DNA of 64,000 nt from a bacterium (lineage in GTDB: Bacteria; UBA10199; 2-02-FULL-44-16; JAAZCA01), in contig JAJZQH010000005.1 of the NCBI GenBank assembly GCA_021810905.1, forward strand, positions 163,150 through 227,149, in the 5' to 3' direction. The notes below the pieces were generated by a model. That model was not told where the DNA came from and did no database searches. It saw nothing but the letters and a program-made list of their open reading frames with translations. A program made the position numbers and the translations under genes. Each line of letters starts with the position of its first letter. The first letter of the stretch is position 1. Shown here one piece after another: positions 54,122 through 61,983 of the stretch.

Positions 54122-54963
54122 TGTGCCTCCTTCTTGCGACCGCCGGTGACGCGGAAGAACTGGAGGTTGAGCTGGTATACCTCGTCGTCCTCAACGTGGC
54201 CTCGGCCCTCCAGATACGAAAGTATCTGGCGCCTGCAATCAGTGAGCATCTGCGCGATCTCCGGCACGTCCTCTTCGCGGCATGCGAGCGTTATGCCGGA
54301 AAAATTGCGTTCGTTCGGCATCTGTTCATCCAGTGCCGCGAGCGCAAGCTGCATCATCTGTCTGTGGTAATAGTACGATGCGGTTGACTCGGTTTCAGGG
54401 CCGGTCGATACGATTGCGTCTGCCTGATCCAGTCCGCCCTTTGCGGTTTTTTTGAGGAGGCCCAACGCCACGAGCTTCTCCAGTGCATCATCGACATGTC
54501 GCGGGGTCACGCCGTGTCCGATGCGTCTCGCGATTGCATGTCGCTCCGGTTTGAAGCTCCTTGTAGTGACCAGCTCGCGAATAACCGCGTAGTACCATTT
54601 CATCAGGTATTCAAACTGCCCGTGTTTGAGGTTATCGCAATAACGTTTGAAATAAGCCGACAGTTCGGCGAGGAAACCCGCTTTTGCCTCGGGTGTGGTT
54701 GCCTGATTGAGATTAACCAGCAGCGAGAAATAAGTCGCTTCCCTGCGCTTTAGTTTGAGCACGCGGATGAATGTGGCGATTGTTGCGGGGGTTATGTTGC
54801 GCTTTTCCTGCATAATGAGTTGCAGCTGGTTGGGAGAAGCGAATCCGGCCCATTGCGAGAAGGCCCGGAATGAAAAGCCCGGCTTCGTCTCCTTCATCCA
54901 TGCGTACCAAGCGCGCAGGAACTCCCGGTAGTTCTCGTATTTGAGGACATATGGTCTCTCCAT
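54118..54963 (-). CDS. TIGR02147-family regulator (HTH plus helical domain)
   Basis: 281 residues. The N-terminal part fits the family pattern: YREFLRAWYAWMKETKPGFS, then RAFSQWAGFASPNQLQLIM, a helix-turn-helix-like segment with EKRNITPATIATFIRVLKL. The rest is helical, with YFSLLVNLNQA and WYYAVIRELVTTRSF. The family is known from Fibrobacter (many paralogues) and Bdellovibrio-like bacteria; its ligand is not known. Size and layout (HTH followed by about 220 helical residues) resemble Rgg-type peptide-sensing regulators, although homology is not claimed. It overlaps its lipoprotein gene and is divergent from the 38-residue peptide gene, with a palindrome between them. Confidence 0.82.
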   Translation of the reverse strand: MERPYVLKYENYREFLRAWYAWMKETKPGFSFRAFSQWAGFASPNQLQLIMQEKRNITPATIATFIRVLKLKRREATYFSLLVNLNQATTPEAKAGFLAELSAYFKRYCDNLKHGQFEYLMKWYYAVIRELVTTRSFKPERHAIARRIGHGVTPRHVDDALEKLVALGLLKKTAKGGLDQADAIVSTGPETESTASYYYHRQMMQLALAALDEQMPNERNFSGITLACREEDVPEIAQMLTDCRRQILSYLEGRGHVEDDEVYQLNLQFFRVTGGRKKEAQ

Positions 54964-55029
54964 AGGCGTCTCCTCAAAACCAATTATCGCATATTTACAT
55001 TTTTTGTTGTGAAAAAAAGTGCTGATTAC

Positions 55030-55046
55030 GTATTCATTTTGAATAC
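55030..55046. promoter_or_regulatory. Palindromic operator candidate, copy 2
   Basis: GTATTCA-TTT-TGAATAC, perfect 7-bp arms. It lies 66 bp upstream of the regulator start (54963, minus) and 52 bp upstream of the small ORF start (55099, plus). The surrounding DNA is unusually A+T-rich for this genome. Placed to control both divergent operons. Confidence 0.55.
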
Positions 55047-55098
55047 ATGTTATAGTTGTAACAATTTATAAATAAAGGAGATATCTGAAAAGGCCAAT

Positions 55099-55215
55099 AT
55101 GAAAATCATAGAAAATGGTAGATTAAAGAATTCTAAGGTCAATGGCGCACGTTATTCTATGTTTTCAGGAATGGATCCTTTAGCTAAAATTCCAGCCTAT
55201 GAAGCTGGTGAATGA
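55099..55215 (+). CDS. 38-residue peptide, function unknown
   Basis: An ATG with AAAAGG five bases upstream opens a 38-codon frame: MKIIENGRLKNSKVNGARYS, then a second half containing FSGMDPLAKIPAYEAGE, ending in TGA at 55213-55215. The end overlaps the start of the next secreted-protein gene by 17 bp. Codon use is A+T-rich (AAA, ATA, TTA, AAT), unlike the neighbours. It is divergent from a TIGR02147 regulator across a palindrome. The peptide is polar and has no signal sequence. It could be a signalling peptide, a leader peptide coupling translation, or a fortuitous frame. Confidence 0.5.
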   Translation: MKIIENGRLKNSKVNGARYSMFSGMDPLAKIPAYEAGE

Positions 55216-55510
55216 CGCCTATCGTATGTCCATTCGCATGACGCTCGGCATAATCGCCGCCCTTATCATCTGCCTTGCGTTCGTTCATGTCGCTGAAGCG
55301 AAACCGAAGGTTGTCAAAAAAAAATCCGTTCCAACCGTCACTGCCTTGCAAGCAACGCAACCATCTGCGATCAGATTCAACCTCGGCGATTCGAATCCCG
55401 AGCCCGCTTACACCGAAGCATTTTTTCGATCGCTGATGATCAAACAGGTGGCCGAGAATATCAGATTCGAGTTCACCCACAGCGGTTTCAACTGGAAGAT
55501 GAATTGGTAG
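55199..55510 (+). CDS. Small secreted or membrane-anchored protein
   Basis: 103 residues from ATG 55199; an in-frame ATG at 55226 is also possible. Hydrophobic signal/anchor at 13-32 (TLGIIAALIICLAFVHVAEA), then a Lys-rich stretch (PKVVKKKSVP) and an aromatic C-terminus (RFEFTHSGFNWKMNW). It overlaps the 38-residue peptide and precedes the sensor kinase gene by 18 bp. No family recognised. Position suggests an accessory or ligand protein for the kinase. Confidence 0.6.
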   Translation: MKLVNDAYRMSIRMTLGIIAALIICLAFVHVAEAKPKVVKKKSVPTVTALQATQPSAIRFNLGDSNPEPAYTEAFFRSLMIKQVAENIRFEFTHSGFNWKMNW

Positions 55511-55528
55511 AGTGACTGTGAGGTTCTT

Positions 55529-57031
55529 TTGAGAATTTTCGATAAGATCCGAAACGTATTTCGCGGGAGGCTTTCTCTCCGCCTCGGTCTTGCATATTTA
55601 ACCGCAGTATTCCTCTTCATCGCAGCCGCATATCTTACAATGCGCGTGTTCGCGCTTGTCACGATGGAGACCAGCGCCATCGTCGGTCAAGATGAACAGG
55701 AAATCAGGTCGTTGCGGCAGGAGCGGAGGACGATTGACGAAGCCGTGAAGGCTTCGCGTTTTGCCGCGGCCGGTCAGGGGTCCATGGAGACTGCCAGGAA
55801 GCAGAGGACTATGGCGGATCAATCCCTGGATGATCTGCGCAACCGGATATTGCCTGAGGAACGTCCTTTATTTGAGAGGATAGAATCAGGATGGAAGAGC
55901 GCGGATGCGCTGCTGGAGAAGATGCTGTTGGAGCGGGGGCGTGCCGGTGCGATCTTTCAGAAAGAGATATTGCCCGTTTTGACGGATTTGGGACAGTCCC
56001 TCCAGGACATGGAGGAATCGCGTCGAGAGATATCATTCCAGCGCGTGGAGAGAATTCAACAGGCTATCCAGCAGACGCGCACGCAGCTCCTTGTTTTCGT
56101 TCTTCCACTGATTCTCGTGGGCATCGGGTTGGCGTGGGGCATGCGGCGCTTTCTCCTCCGGCCTCTCGGCTCGCTTCGTGAAGCGGCCGACGACGTTGCT
56201 CATGGCCATTTCGATCGCCCTATAACGTTGCAACAAAATGATGAGATGGGCGATCTCATACGCCAGTTCAACGCGATGACCAGTCGTCTGGCCGAAGCCG
56301 AGCAGATGAAAAAGGAATTCGTCTCCATGGTAACGCACGATATCCGGACTCCCTTGACGGTTCTGCGCCTGTATGCCTCGTTGCTCTTCCATACTCCTGA
56401 TTCCGTGAGTGATGAGAACAGGACCAGGGCGCTGGAAATCATTCATCGCGAAACGCTGAATCTCCAGGCTTTGGCTGAAGACCTCTTCGATGTGACCCGC
56501 TCCGAAGCAGGAGCTTTTCGGATAATAGCCGTTCCAACCGAACTGGCTGAAGAGATTTCTGCTTTTCTCAAACCGTTTGAAAGAGTGGCGGAGGAAAAAA
56601 GTATTTCCTTTGCATGGAATGTCTCAAGTCTTCCGAACGCGGTTGTGGATGGCAAGAGGCTGGGACAGGCAGTGAGGAATCTGGTGACCAACGCATTCAA
56701 ATTTGCGCCCTCCGGAGGCCGTGTCGAAGTGAAGGGCGAACTTCGTGGGGAAGAGATCATCATAGAGGTCTGCGATAACGGACCAGGCATACCTGTTGAC
56801 GAACAACCTCACGTTTTTACCCGTTTTTACCAGGTGAAGACAGGGGAGGACCACCACCGCGGCGGCACCGGTTTGGGGTTGGCCATAGTGCGGGAGATTG
56901 CCCACGCTCATGGCGGAAGGGCCGAGCTGACATCGGAAGAGGGCGGCTTAACTCGTTTCCGCATCGCGCTTCCGTTTTTCCCGCCGCCTGAGTCCGGGCC
57001 TCCGGAGTCGGATATGGAGGATAGACAATGA
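55529..57031 (+). CDS. Membrane sensor histidine kinase (GlrK/QseE-like layout)
   Basis: 500 residues from a TTG with GAGG upstream. Membrane segment 18-44, a long helical periplasmic domain (48-185), second segment 187-208, HAMP to about 260, HisKA with phospho-acceptor His270 in SMVTHDIRTPL. The ATPase has N-box NLVTNAFKFAP, G1 DNGPGIP and G2 GTGLGLAI. The Pro-rich tail extends past the catalytic domain. No response regulator is adjacent. The next gene encodes a lipoprotein overlapping by 4 bp, as in QseE-QseG (GlrK-YfhG) loci, where a response regulator normally follows but is missing here. Confidence 0.9.
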   Translation: MRIFDKIRNVFRGRLSLRLGLAYLTAVFLFIAAAYLTMRVFALVTMETSAIVGQDEQEIRSLRQERRTIDEAVKASRFAAAGQGSMETARKQRTMADQSLDDLRNRILPEERPLFERIESGWKSADALLEKMLLERGRAGAIFQKEILPVLTDLGQSLQDMEESRREISFQRVERIQQAIQQTRTQLLVFVLPLILVGIGLAWGMRRFLLRPLGSLREAADDVAHGHFDRPITLQQNDEMGDLIRQFNAMTSRLAEAEQMKKEFVSMVTHDIRTPLTVLRLYASLLFHTPDSVSDENRTRALEIIHRETLNLQALAEDLFDVTRSEAGAFRIIAVPTELAEEISAFLKPFERVAEEKSISFAWNVSSLPNAVVDGKRLGQAVRNLVTNAFKFAPSGGRVEVKGELRGEEIIIEVCDNGPGIPVDEQPHVFTRFYQVKTGEDHHRGGTGLGLAIVREIAHAHGGRAELTSEEGGLTRFRIALPFFPPPESGPPESDMEDRQ

Positions 57032-57495
57032 AAGCTCGACCCGAACTGACTAAACTTTTATGTCTTGCACTGCTTGGACTGTTCTTTGTGATAGGCTGCG
57101 CTGCAAAGCGCACACCGACGGAGGCGAGCCAGCTTGTCAACCGGGGAGAACTGGCCAAGGCGGCGATCGCGTATGAGCATATCGCCCGGAAAAGCAGCGG
57201 CGCGGAGGCGGCAGAGGCATGGTATCAGGCTGGAAAATTGTGGATCGATCCGGACAACAAGAAGCTCTCTTTCAGGCGGGCGCTCGCCTGCTTCAAGCGT
57301 ATAGATACTTCAGTTGTCGATGAGCAGATTGCGCGCGATACCAGGCTCTGGATTTTTCTCGTCACCCGGGTGATAGCGGCTGAAGACGCCGCGTCAGCAT
57401 CCAAAAAAGCGGCGGCAGAATCCAAGAAAGCAGCGGCAACGTTGAAGGATGTTACTGAGGGATCGGAACAACTCCAGGCGCCGCCGGCGCCGTGA
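57028..57495 (+). CDS. Lipoprotein with TPR-like helices (QseG-like position)
   Basis: 155 residues. Lipobox VIGC (Cys24). The mature part is helical with a TPR-like unit (LVNRGELAKAAIAYEHIA; AWYQAGKLW; RRALACFKRI). An Ala/Lys-rich coiled tail follows (EDAASASKKAAAESKKAAAT). Its ATG overlaps the kinase stop by 4 bp. By position it resembles QseG/YfhG, the outer-membrane lipoprotein that acts with the QseE kinase; sequence homology is not verifiable by eye. Confidence 0.75.
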   Translation: MKARPELTKLLCLALLGLFFVIGCAAKRTPTEASQLVNRGELAKAAIAYEHIARKSSGAEAAEAWYQAGKLWIDPDNKKLSFRRALACFKRIDTSVVDEQIARDTRLWIFLVTRVIAAEDAASASKKAAAESKKAAATLKDVTEGSEQLQAPPAP

Positions 57496-57520
57496 GGTTG
57501 GGGGAAACGCGCTCGGGAAA

Positions 57521-58420
57521 TTATTTAAATCGCTCGGCTTCTAGTATGCAGGTCTGGAATTCCGGCTTCGTATCGGTGCTCCGCTTGTCGTAACAGGAAC
57601 ACAGGGCGCGCTGGTAGTGCGAGAAAAACGGCTTATACACTACGCCCGGCTGTGCCGTTTCACCTGATGCGAACGTTGCACCCAATCTGATCACTTCGAC
57701 CTGAGCAGCGACGCTCGAGCGGACAGTTGTCAATGGTTCGCTGGGTTCGGAACCCGCGCTTTGCGTGTTCGGTGCGTATGTGTCTAAAGTATTCGTCCCT
57801 CCATCAGGGATTTCTGCATATGGGTCGAAGGTGACTGGTGCAAGCGGTGCCACTGGCGCGGAGGAATTGGCCGGCGTGGAGGCAGTGCTCGGCGTGGCCG
57901 GTTCAACGGGATCGTCTTCATCAGTCCCTCCATACGGGTCGCCTCGGTATTCGAGGGAGTACGGATCCACGTGCCAGGCAGGGATGGCCATGCCCAGCCC
58001 CGCGCTCATTTCCATTGGGACGGTCGAGCTGGGAGGCGCGGAAGGTGTCATTGGCAGCAAGGATGCGGGCGCCATATCCGCAGGCGGAGTTGTTGCCTCT
58101 GAGTGCGTGCTGGCCACCTCTGTGGATGGGGCGGTTGGCTGCGTTATCGGAGTGGCCATCAAGGGAACGGGACGCATTTCCGGCTCACAGCTTTTGCGGC
58201 AGTATGCGACTATCGAGCTGACCATATCGCTGTCCGCCGAGCTGACGGAAAGTCGGGATTCGAGGTTTGCGCAGATTTTTTCAGCATCGATGTATTCGTC
58301 TTCGGAGCCAGCAGTCTTTGCGTCCTGCAGCTGCACGCATCCCGCCAGTGCCCCCACGTTCTCAAGCATGACCTTCAAAATGGTTCCGATTCCACTTGTG
58401 AGAGAGTCGACGAATCCCAT
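57521..58420 (-). CDS. Pro/Thr/Ser-rich protein of unknown function, Cys-motif family
   Basis: 299 residues; AAGGGG six bases before the ATG. The N-terminal 28 residues are amphipathic-hydrophobic (MGFVDSLTSGIGTILKVMLE) without the positive start of a signal peptide, then Cys28. Residues 85-230 are a low-complexity Pro/Ala/Thr/Ser linker. The last 40 contain ALCSCYDKRSTDTKPEFQTC and end ILEAERFK. This C-x-C...C-I-x-x-A ending and the N-terminal helix reappear in the 61345-61743 protein, so the two look like distant paralogues. Function unknown. Confidence 0.65.
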   Translation of the reverse strand: MGFVDSLTSGIGTILKVMLENVGALAGCVQLQDAKTAGSEDEYIDAEKICANLESRLSVSSADSDMVSSIVAYCRKSCEPEMRPVPLMATPITQPTAPSTEVASTHSEATTPPADMAPASLLPMTPSAPPSSTVPMEMSAGLGMAIPAWHVDPYSLEYRGDPYGGTDEDDPVEPATPSTASTPANSSAPVAPLAPVTFDPYAEIPDGGTNTLDTYAPNTQSAGSEPSEPLTTVRSSVAAQVEVIRLGATFASGETAQPGVVYKPFFSHYQRALCSCYDKRSTDTKPEFQTCILEAERFK

Positions 58421-59149
58421 GTCATTCCCCTTTCCTCGTTCGCGCTTGGGTAGATAAAAAGGTTCGCGGTTCGACAGTGCGTTGCAATGGCGTCAATGCC
58501 GCCGACTTTATGATATTTTTAAAAATTTTGCGACGGAATATTGCGACCTGAGTGATTGCCTAATGACATTGTCATGGTGATCTACCGAGTGATGAAGGTC
58601 GCTTCGCTCGTTCGTCACTTTCACCGTGATCCGACAGTAAAAAAAACAGTGGTGAGCAGAAATTGACGTGAACGCGATGAGTTGTGCGTGATGCGCCAGG
58701 ATTGGTGTTTCACCCTGCGGGTGAAAGCCGAGGAGGTCTGGCGCCCGAGGGCGATGTCCGGCTCCCGGCAGGACCTCACCCTGGGCAGGTGCTCCGCTCT
58801 CACGCCGTTGTAACGGACTCGGTCTGCCTCGCCACCGGAACTCGCCAGCGAAAGCCAAAGACATCTTTACCACTGTGACCGGCTTTCGCGGGCTCAGACA
58901 GCCGGTGTCGTCGTGCGGGCAGGACTTCTCCTCAGGCACGACCGTCAGACACTCGCCGACAACGGCGGTTCGCTGCGCAATGCCCAGGGTGAGGACCTGC
59001 CGGGAGCAGGCAACGCACGTCGGCCGCGGCAAGTATATTTTTCGACGAAGCGCGGACAAAAAAAGAGAAGCCCCCTTGTTTCCTTCTTGCGAAGGCCCGT
59101 GTAGAAAGGATTTGCGAGTTCTCACTATATGGGGAAAGGAACTTCTCTT
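58421..59149. repeat. 729-bp gene-free stretch with a long inverted repeat
   Basis: No convincing gene. A 27-bp segment at 58761-58787 (beginning GCTCCCGGCAGGACC) recurs as its reverse complement at 58981-59007 with one mismatch. Weaker complementarity continues inward around CGCCGTTGT (58803 region and its partner near 58960-58970). The transcript could fold into a large hairpin of about 250 nt. A smaller hairpin, TTTCACC-ctgc-GGGTGAAA, lies at 58708-58726. The stretch directly precedes the IS1380 remnant and may be part of that element or of a neighbouring mobile unit. Confidence 0.5.
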
Positions 59150-59558
59150 ATGAGTTCATCAATACGCCAGACCGTCCTTCCGTTCAAGCTGGACCTGCCG
59201 GCAGGAATGATGAGAAAGGACGATCAGTTGACCGGTCTTGGAGGTCTGCCGCTGATGCACGAGCTGTATCATAAGATGAAGCTGCCTGCGGTGATCGGAC
59301 AGTACGTGCAGGTGAAGGAGAAAAGGTGGATGGAGTCTGAGCTGATCGAATCGATCATAGCGTTATCAGTGGCATGCGGGTAGCATTTGAGCGATATGGA
59401 TATCCTGCGAGCAGAAGCTGCGGCTGTGGTTATTCAACATTGCGGGGCGCGTGATCGAGAGCGGGAGGCAGATCATTTTAAAACTCTCACGAGGTCATCC
59501 GTCGTTTGAGATGTATCGCGAGGCACGGAGGCTGATCGCGTGTCTTGCGGTGCCATAG
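59150..59558 (+). pseudogene. IS1380-family transposase remnant, internally deleted
   Basis: The N-terminal 77 residues (RKDDQLTGLGGLPLMHELYH; WMESELIESIIALSVACG) read like the beginning of an IS1380 transposase, and the frame ends in TAG at 59381-59383. After it the same frame reads HLSDMDILRAE. A shifted frame then gives a transposase C-terminus (LRLWLFNIAGRVIESGRQII; HPSFEMYREARRLI) up to 59558. The catalytic middle, around 300 residues, is missing. I could not identify terminal inverted repeats. Clear sign of a decayed mobile element. Confidence 0.75.
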
Positions 59559-59896
59559 GGGAAGTGAGCAATCACCCGAAGGGAGCGGAGAAAGGAGATC
59601 GGATAGAGGCAATGGGGATGTCTGCAGGAAGCGGCTCTGAGGCAGCCGTCCCGGGCGCGAAGGCGCGTAAACGAGGGGAGGGCGTGAATCCCTCCACGCG
59701 GCATTTTGACCAAGAATCGGTCGAATTTTGAAAAAATTTCCACCGATTTTGATATGCCAGATCAATCACTTTCATCTGGTGTCGGATTTGGGGTAAAAAT
59801 AAGGATAAAAATCAACGCAACAAAAAAATCGCTTTGCCGATACAGAGGAATGCATTCATGGTAAGTGCGAAACCGAACAACAAAACGGAGGAATTC
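59559..59896. other. 338-bp stretch without a recognisable gene
   Basis: Sequence between the transposase remnant and the next gene. It contains A+T-rich runs near 59720-59830, probably the upstream region of the 59897 gene, and possibly the lost right end of the IS element. I see no gene or clear repeat in it. Confidence 0.4.
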
Positions 59897-60556
59897 ATGG
59901 AGAAATGCGTGGGGATCGTTTATTGGAAACCAATGACATTTGGCTTTTATGGAGATGATAGCACTCGTTTCGCAGCCGAGCAATGCGCCAAGAAAGCGCG
60001 CGCATCCGATCCGGAAGGCTGCTACACTGTGAGCACCGTTCAGCAGTGCTTTATGTCGGGGACCTGTTCGGATGCAGGGCATATCGTGCACAAAAGCGAT
60101 GCCAGCGAATGTGAAAACGCCGAACCAGAAACCATCTGTGAAAGCGAAAGCGTGGAGAAAAACTCCTGCGTTGACATCACTTTCTCCAAACTACCCTCCT
60201 CTTGGTTTGCCTTAGGGGCATATGGCGATGAAGATACAAAGGCCGAGGCTCAGCAATGCGCAGACAGCATGAACGCCAACGATCCTCTGAAGCGCTATAC
60301 TATTTCGGAATTGCAAGGCGGCAGGATTGAGGGACCGACGTCGTTAGCCGGTCACTCCGTCTCCATTTCCGATGAACACTGTGATTTGAATCAGAAGACA
60401 ATCGATTTTGGCAGCGACCGCTACGCTGCGGAGTCTTGCCTGAAGAGGATCCATGAGATGACGGGCGATTCCGCTTATCAGCTTCGACAGATCGTGAGGA
60501 CATTCTTGGGTATCGACTGGCTGGCGGCGGATCATTACCAGATCGTGCGGGAATAG
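59897..60556 (+). CDS. Protein built of three degenerate Cys-containing repeats
   Basis: 219 residues from ATG 59897 (GGAGG five bases upstream). Three units of about 65-70 residues align by eye: FYGDDSTRFAAEQCAKKARA with YTVSTVQ; AYGDEDTKAEAQQCADSMNA with YTISELQGG; and FGSDRYAAESCLKRIHEM with YQLRQIV. Each has a strand, a helix with one Cys (AEQC, AQQC, AESC) and a second strand. No signal peptide. No family recognised; likely a small alpha/beta repeat protein. It lies in the accessory region next to mobile-element debris. Confidence 0.65.
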   Translation: MEKCVGIVYWKPMTFGFYGDDSTRFAAEQCAKKARASDPEGCYTVSTVQQCFMSGTCSDAGHIVHKSDASECENAEPETICESESVEKNSCVDITFSKLPSSWFALGAYGDEDTKAEAQQCADSMNANDPLKRYTISELQGGRIEGPTSLAGHSVSISDEHCDLNQKTIDFGSDRYAAESCLKRIHEMTGDSAYQLRQIVRTFLGIDWLAADHYQIVRE

Positions 60557-60597
60557 CGGGATCAATAGCATTTCTTCCTCTGCATCGCAAACGCACC

Positions 60598-60634
60598 GAC
60601 GCCGGCGGGCTCTAAGCTCGCCGGCGTTTTTTTC
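60598..60634 (+). terminator. Rho-independent terminator
   Basis: CGCCGGCGggctctaagctCGCCGGCG followed by seven T. It ends the repeat-protein transcript. Confidence 0.85.
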
Positions 60635-60656
60635 TTCCTGCCTCAGGCATCCTGCT

Positions 60657-60830
60657 TCATTTGACTTCCGTCATATACGCGATGTCGTCGTAGGGCACGC
60701 GCCAGAGCGGCTGGGCGAGGCGCTTCTGGTCGAAAATGTGGTCGAAGATTCCGATGGAACGGCCGACCACGAAGAGGGCGTTGAGGGAAAGATTTACTCC
60801 GTCTGATATTCCATTCTTCTTGTTATTCGT
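60657..60830 (-). pseudogene. 3' fragment of an ATP-citrate lyase / citrate-synthase-like gene
   Basis: The frame reads ISDGVNLSLNALFVVGRSIG and then DHIFDQKRLAQPLWRVPYDD to a stop. This is the characteristic end of ATP-citrate lyase large subunits (LNGxFVLGRSxGFIxHxxDQKRL...PxDD). Only the last 55-58 residues are present. The upstream sequence belongs to an unrelated HEPN remnant, so this is a truncated relic, not a working gene. Confidence 0.7.
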
Positions 60831-60938
60831 GGCTGGACTGAAGTGAAGGGCAAAAGCGATCTCCGCCATACTCCTGCGGCTGCACGTATAAAACCGGACA
60901 AGTTTTCGATTCCTGCATGCCGGCTGAGCTCTTTTGAC

Positions 60939-61139
60939 TTATCGATGCATCAGCCGCAGGAGATTGTGCAGAAAAGGGGGCGTCTTTCCCTGCGATGCGA
61001 TCTGCGCCTTGAGCATCTTTTCCACTGCCTGCTGGCATATAAAGGCCACGTAGAGGAAACGGCCGCCTTGAAATAAATGATGCGCCGTCTCCAGATCGTA
61101 CTCGGAGCGTTCGATCCATTGAGAAACGAGGAGCTCCAT
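60939..61139 (-). pseudogene. HEPN-domain protein, frameshifted and truncated
   Basis: 66 residues: WIERSEYDLETAHHLFQGG, then FICQQAVEKMLKAQIASQG and PPFLHNLLRLMHR. These are the first helices of a HEPN domain (family of MNT-HEPN toxin or antitoxin partners), normally about 120-130 long. At LLRL a one-base shift would continue as ADASISQKSS, restoring the expected third helix, so a frameshift has probably broken it. It is then joined to the citrate-lyase fragment. No nucleotidyltransferase partner is recognisable next to it. Confidence 0.65.
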
Positions 61140-61196
61140 TCATCACGGTCATATTCTTCGCATTCTCAGAATGCAATATCCCGCAGGAGGTGCGCG

Positions 61197-61228
61197 AAAA
61201 AATCCCCCCGGAGGAGGCCCCGGGGGAT
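61197..61228 (-). terminator. Rho-independent terminator
   Basis: On the minus strand ATCCCCCGG...CCGGGGGGAT followed by TTTTTT. It lies downstream of the 61345-61743 gene and ends its transcript. Confidence 0.75.
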
Positions 61229-61344
61229 ACGTGTCTGATCGAGATCTATCGCTTACCACGTTGCGCCGATGTCCACTATCAGCCTGCAACAAAGGCAGCG
61301 ATATCGGTGGTTGATGATGCCTGCGAGCATCGCCGCTTCGATAC

Positions 61345-61743
61345 CTAGCGACAAGTCTGATCCGGTTTTTGCTCCTTCTCCAACGCTTCATTCGCACTCG
61401 CGATGCAACGATCGTAGTCTCTCTCTCCGCCTATCGATGTCGTTGCGAGGCATCGACAAAAAATGGAGTCTTGTTGATCAGGAGGACAATAGACGTCGCA
61501 TTGTCGACCGAGCTGCCCTGCCTTAAAGCGGTCGTTACCCAATACCATAACGTCCTGCTGAACCTTCTGACAGAGTTCGCTCTCAGCAACGCACTCGTCA
61601 GGACGGACCAGAGGTCTGTTGACTGGATGGGCAGGGGCCGGGGCCGCGCATCCGATTGGACCTGTCAGGATGCCGACGGCGACCTCGGCCAATGTTTCGA
61701 CGGCTGTCGTTGCATAACTCTTCAACGCATTCAGGATATTCAT
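61345..61743 (-). CDS. Small Cys-rich protein, paralogue-like to 57521-58420
   Basis: 132 residues; AGGAGG eight bases before the ATG. An N-terminal hydrophobic/amphipathic helix (MNILNALKSYATTAVETLAE, then VAVGILTGPIGC) lacks the early Lys/Arg of a normal signal peptide. The mature part has further Cys: CVAESELCQKV, QCDVYCPPD, FCRCLA and YDRCIASANEALEK. The CxC...C-I-x-x-A ending and N-terminal helix followed by Cys match the 57521-58420 protein. Function unknown; possibly membrane-associated or exported by an unusual route. Confidence 0.65.
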   Translation of the reverse strand: MNILNALKSYATTAVETLAEVAVGILTGPIGCAAPAPAHPVNRPLVRPDECVAESELCQKVQQDVMVLGNDRFKAGQLGRQCDVYCPPDQQDSIFCRCLATTSIGGERDYDRCIASANEALEKEQKPDQTCR

Positions 61744-61983
61744 AATCCATTCCTCCTTTTTGTTTTTTCGGGAACGGTACCATGTCGTTCATCCTTGTTA
61801 TCGGCGTTTTTTTGGTGCGTGGTTTTTTCAGGTCGCGTGCATTTTTTTTAAAATACCAGGAATTTCAGCGGGTTCGGGAGGTCGTTTTTGGGGGCAGCGA
61901 GCATTGGAGGCACGATTTTAGAATGTCTCGCCTCAGGATCTTGCATGCCGATGACTCATGGCCGCATCGCGCTGTTGCGTTAT

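Noticed and set aside
58508..59125. 205-codon minus-strand frame across the long inverted repeat
   Set aside because: Composition follows the repeat (His/Arg/Pro-rich), no start signal or family resemblance.
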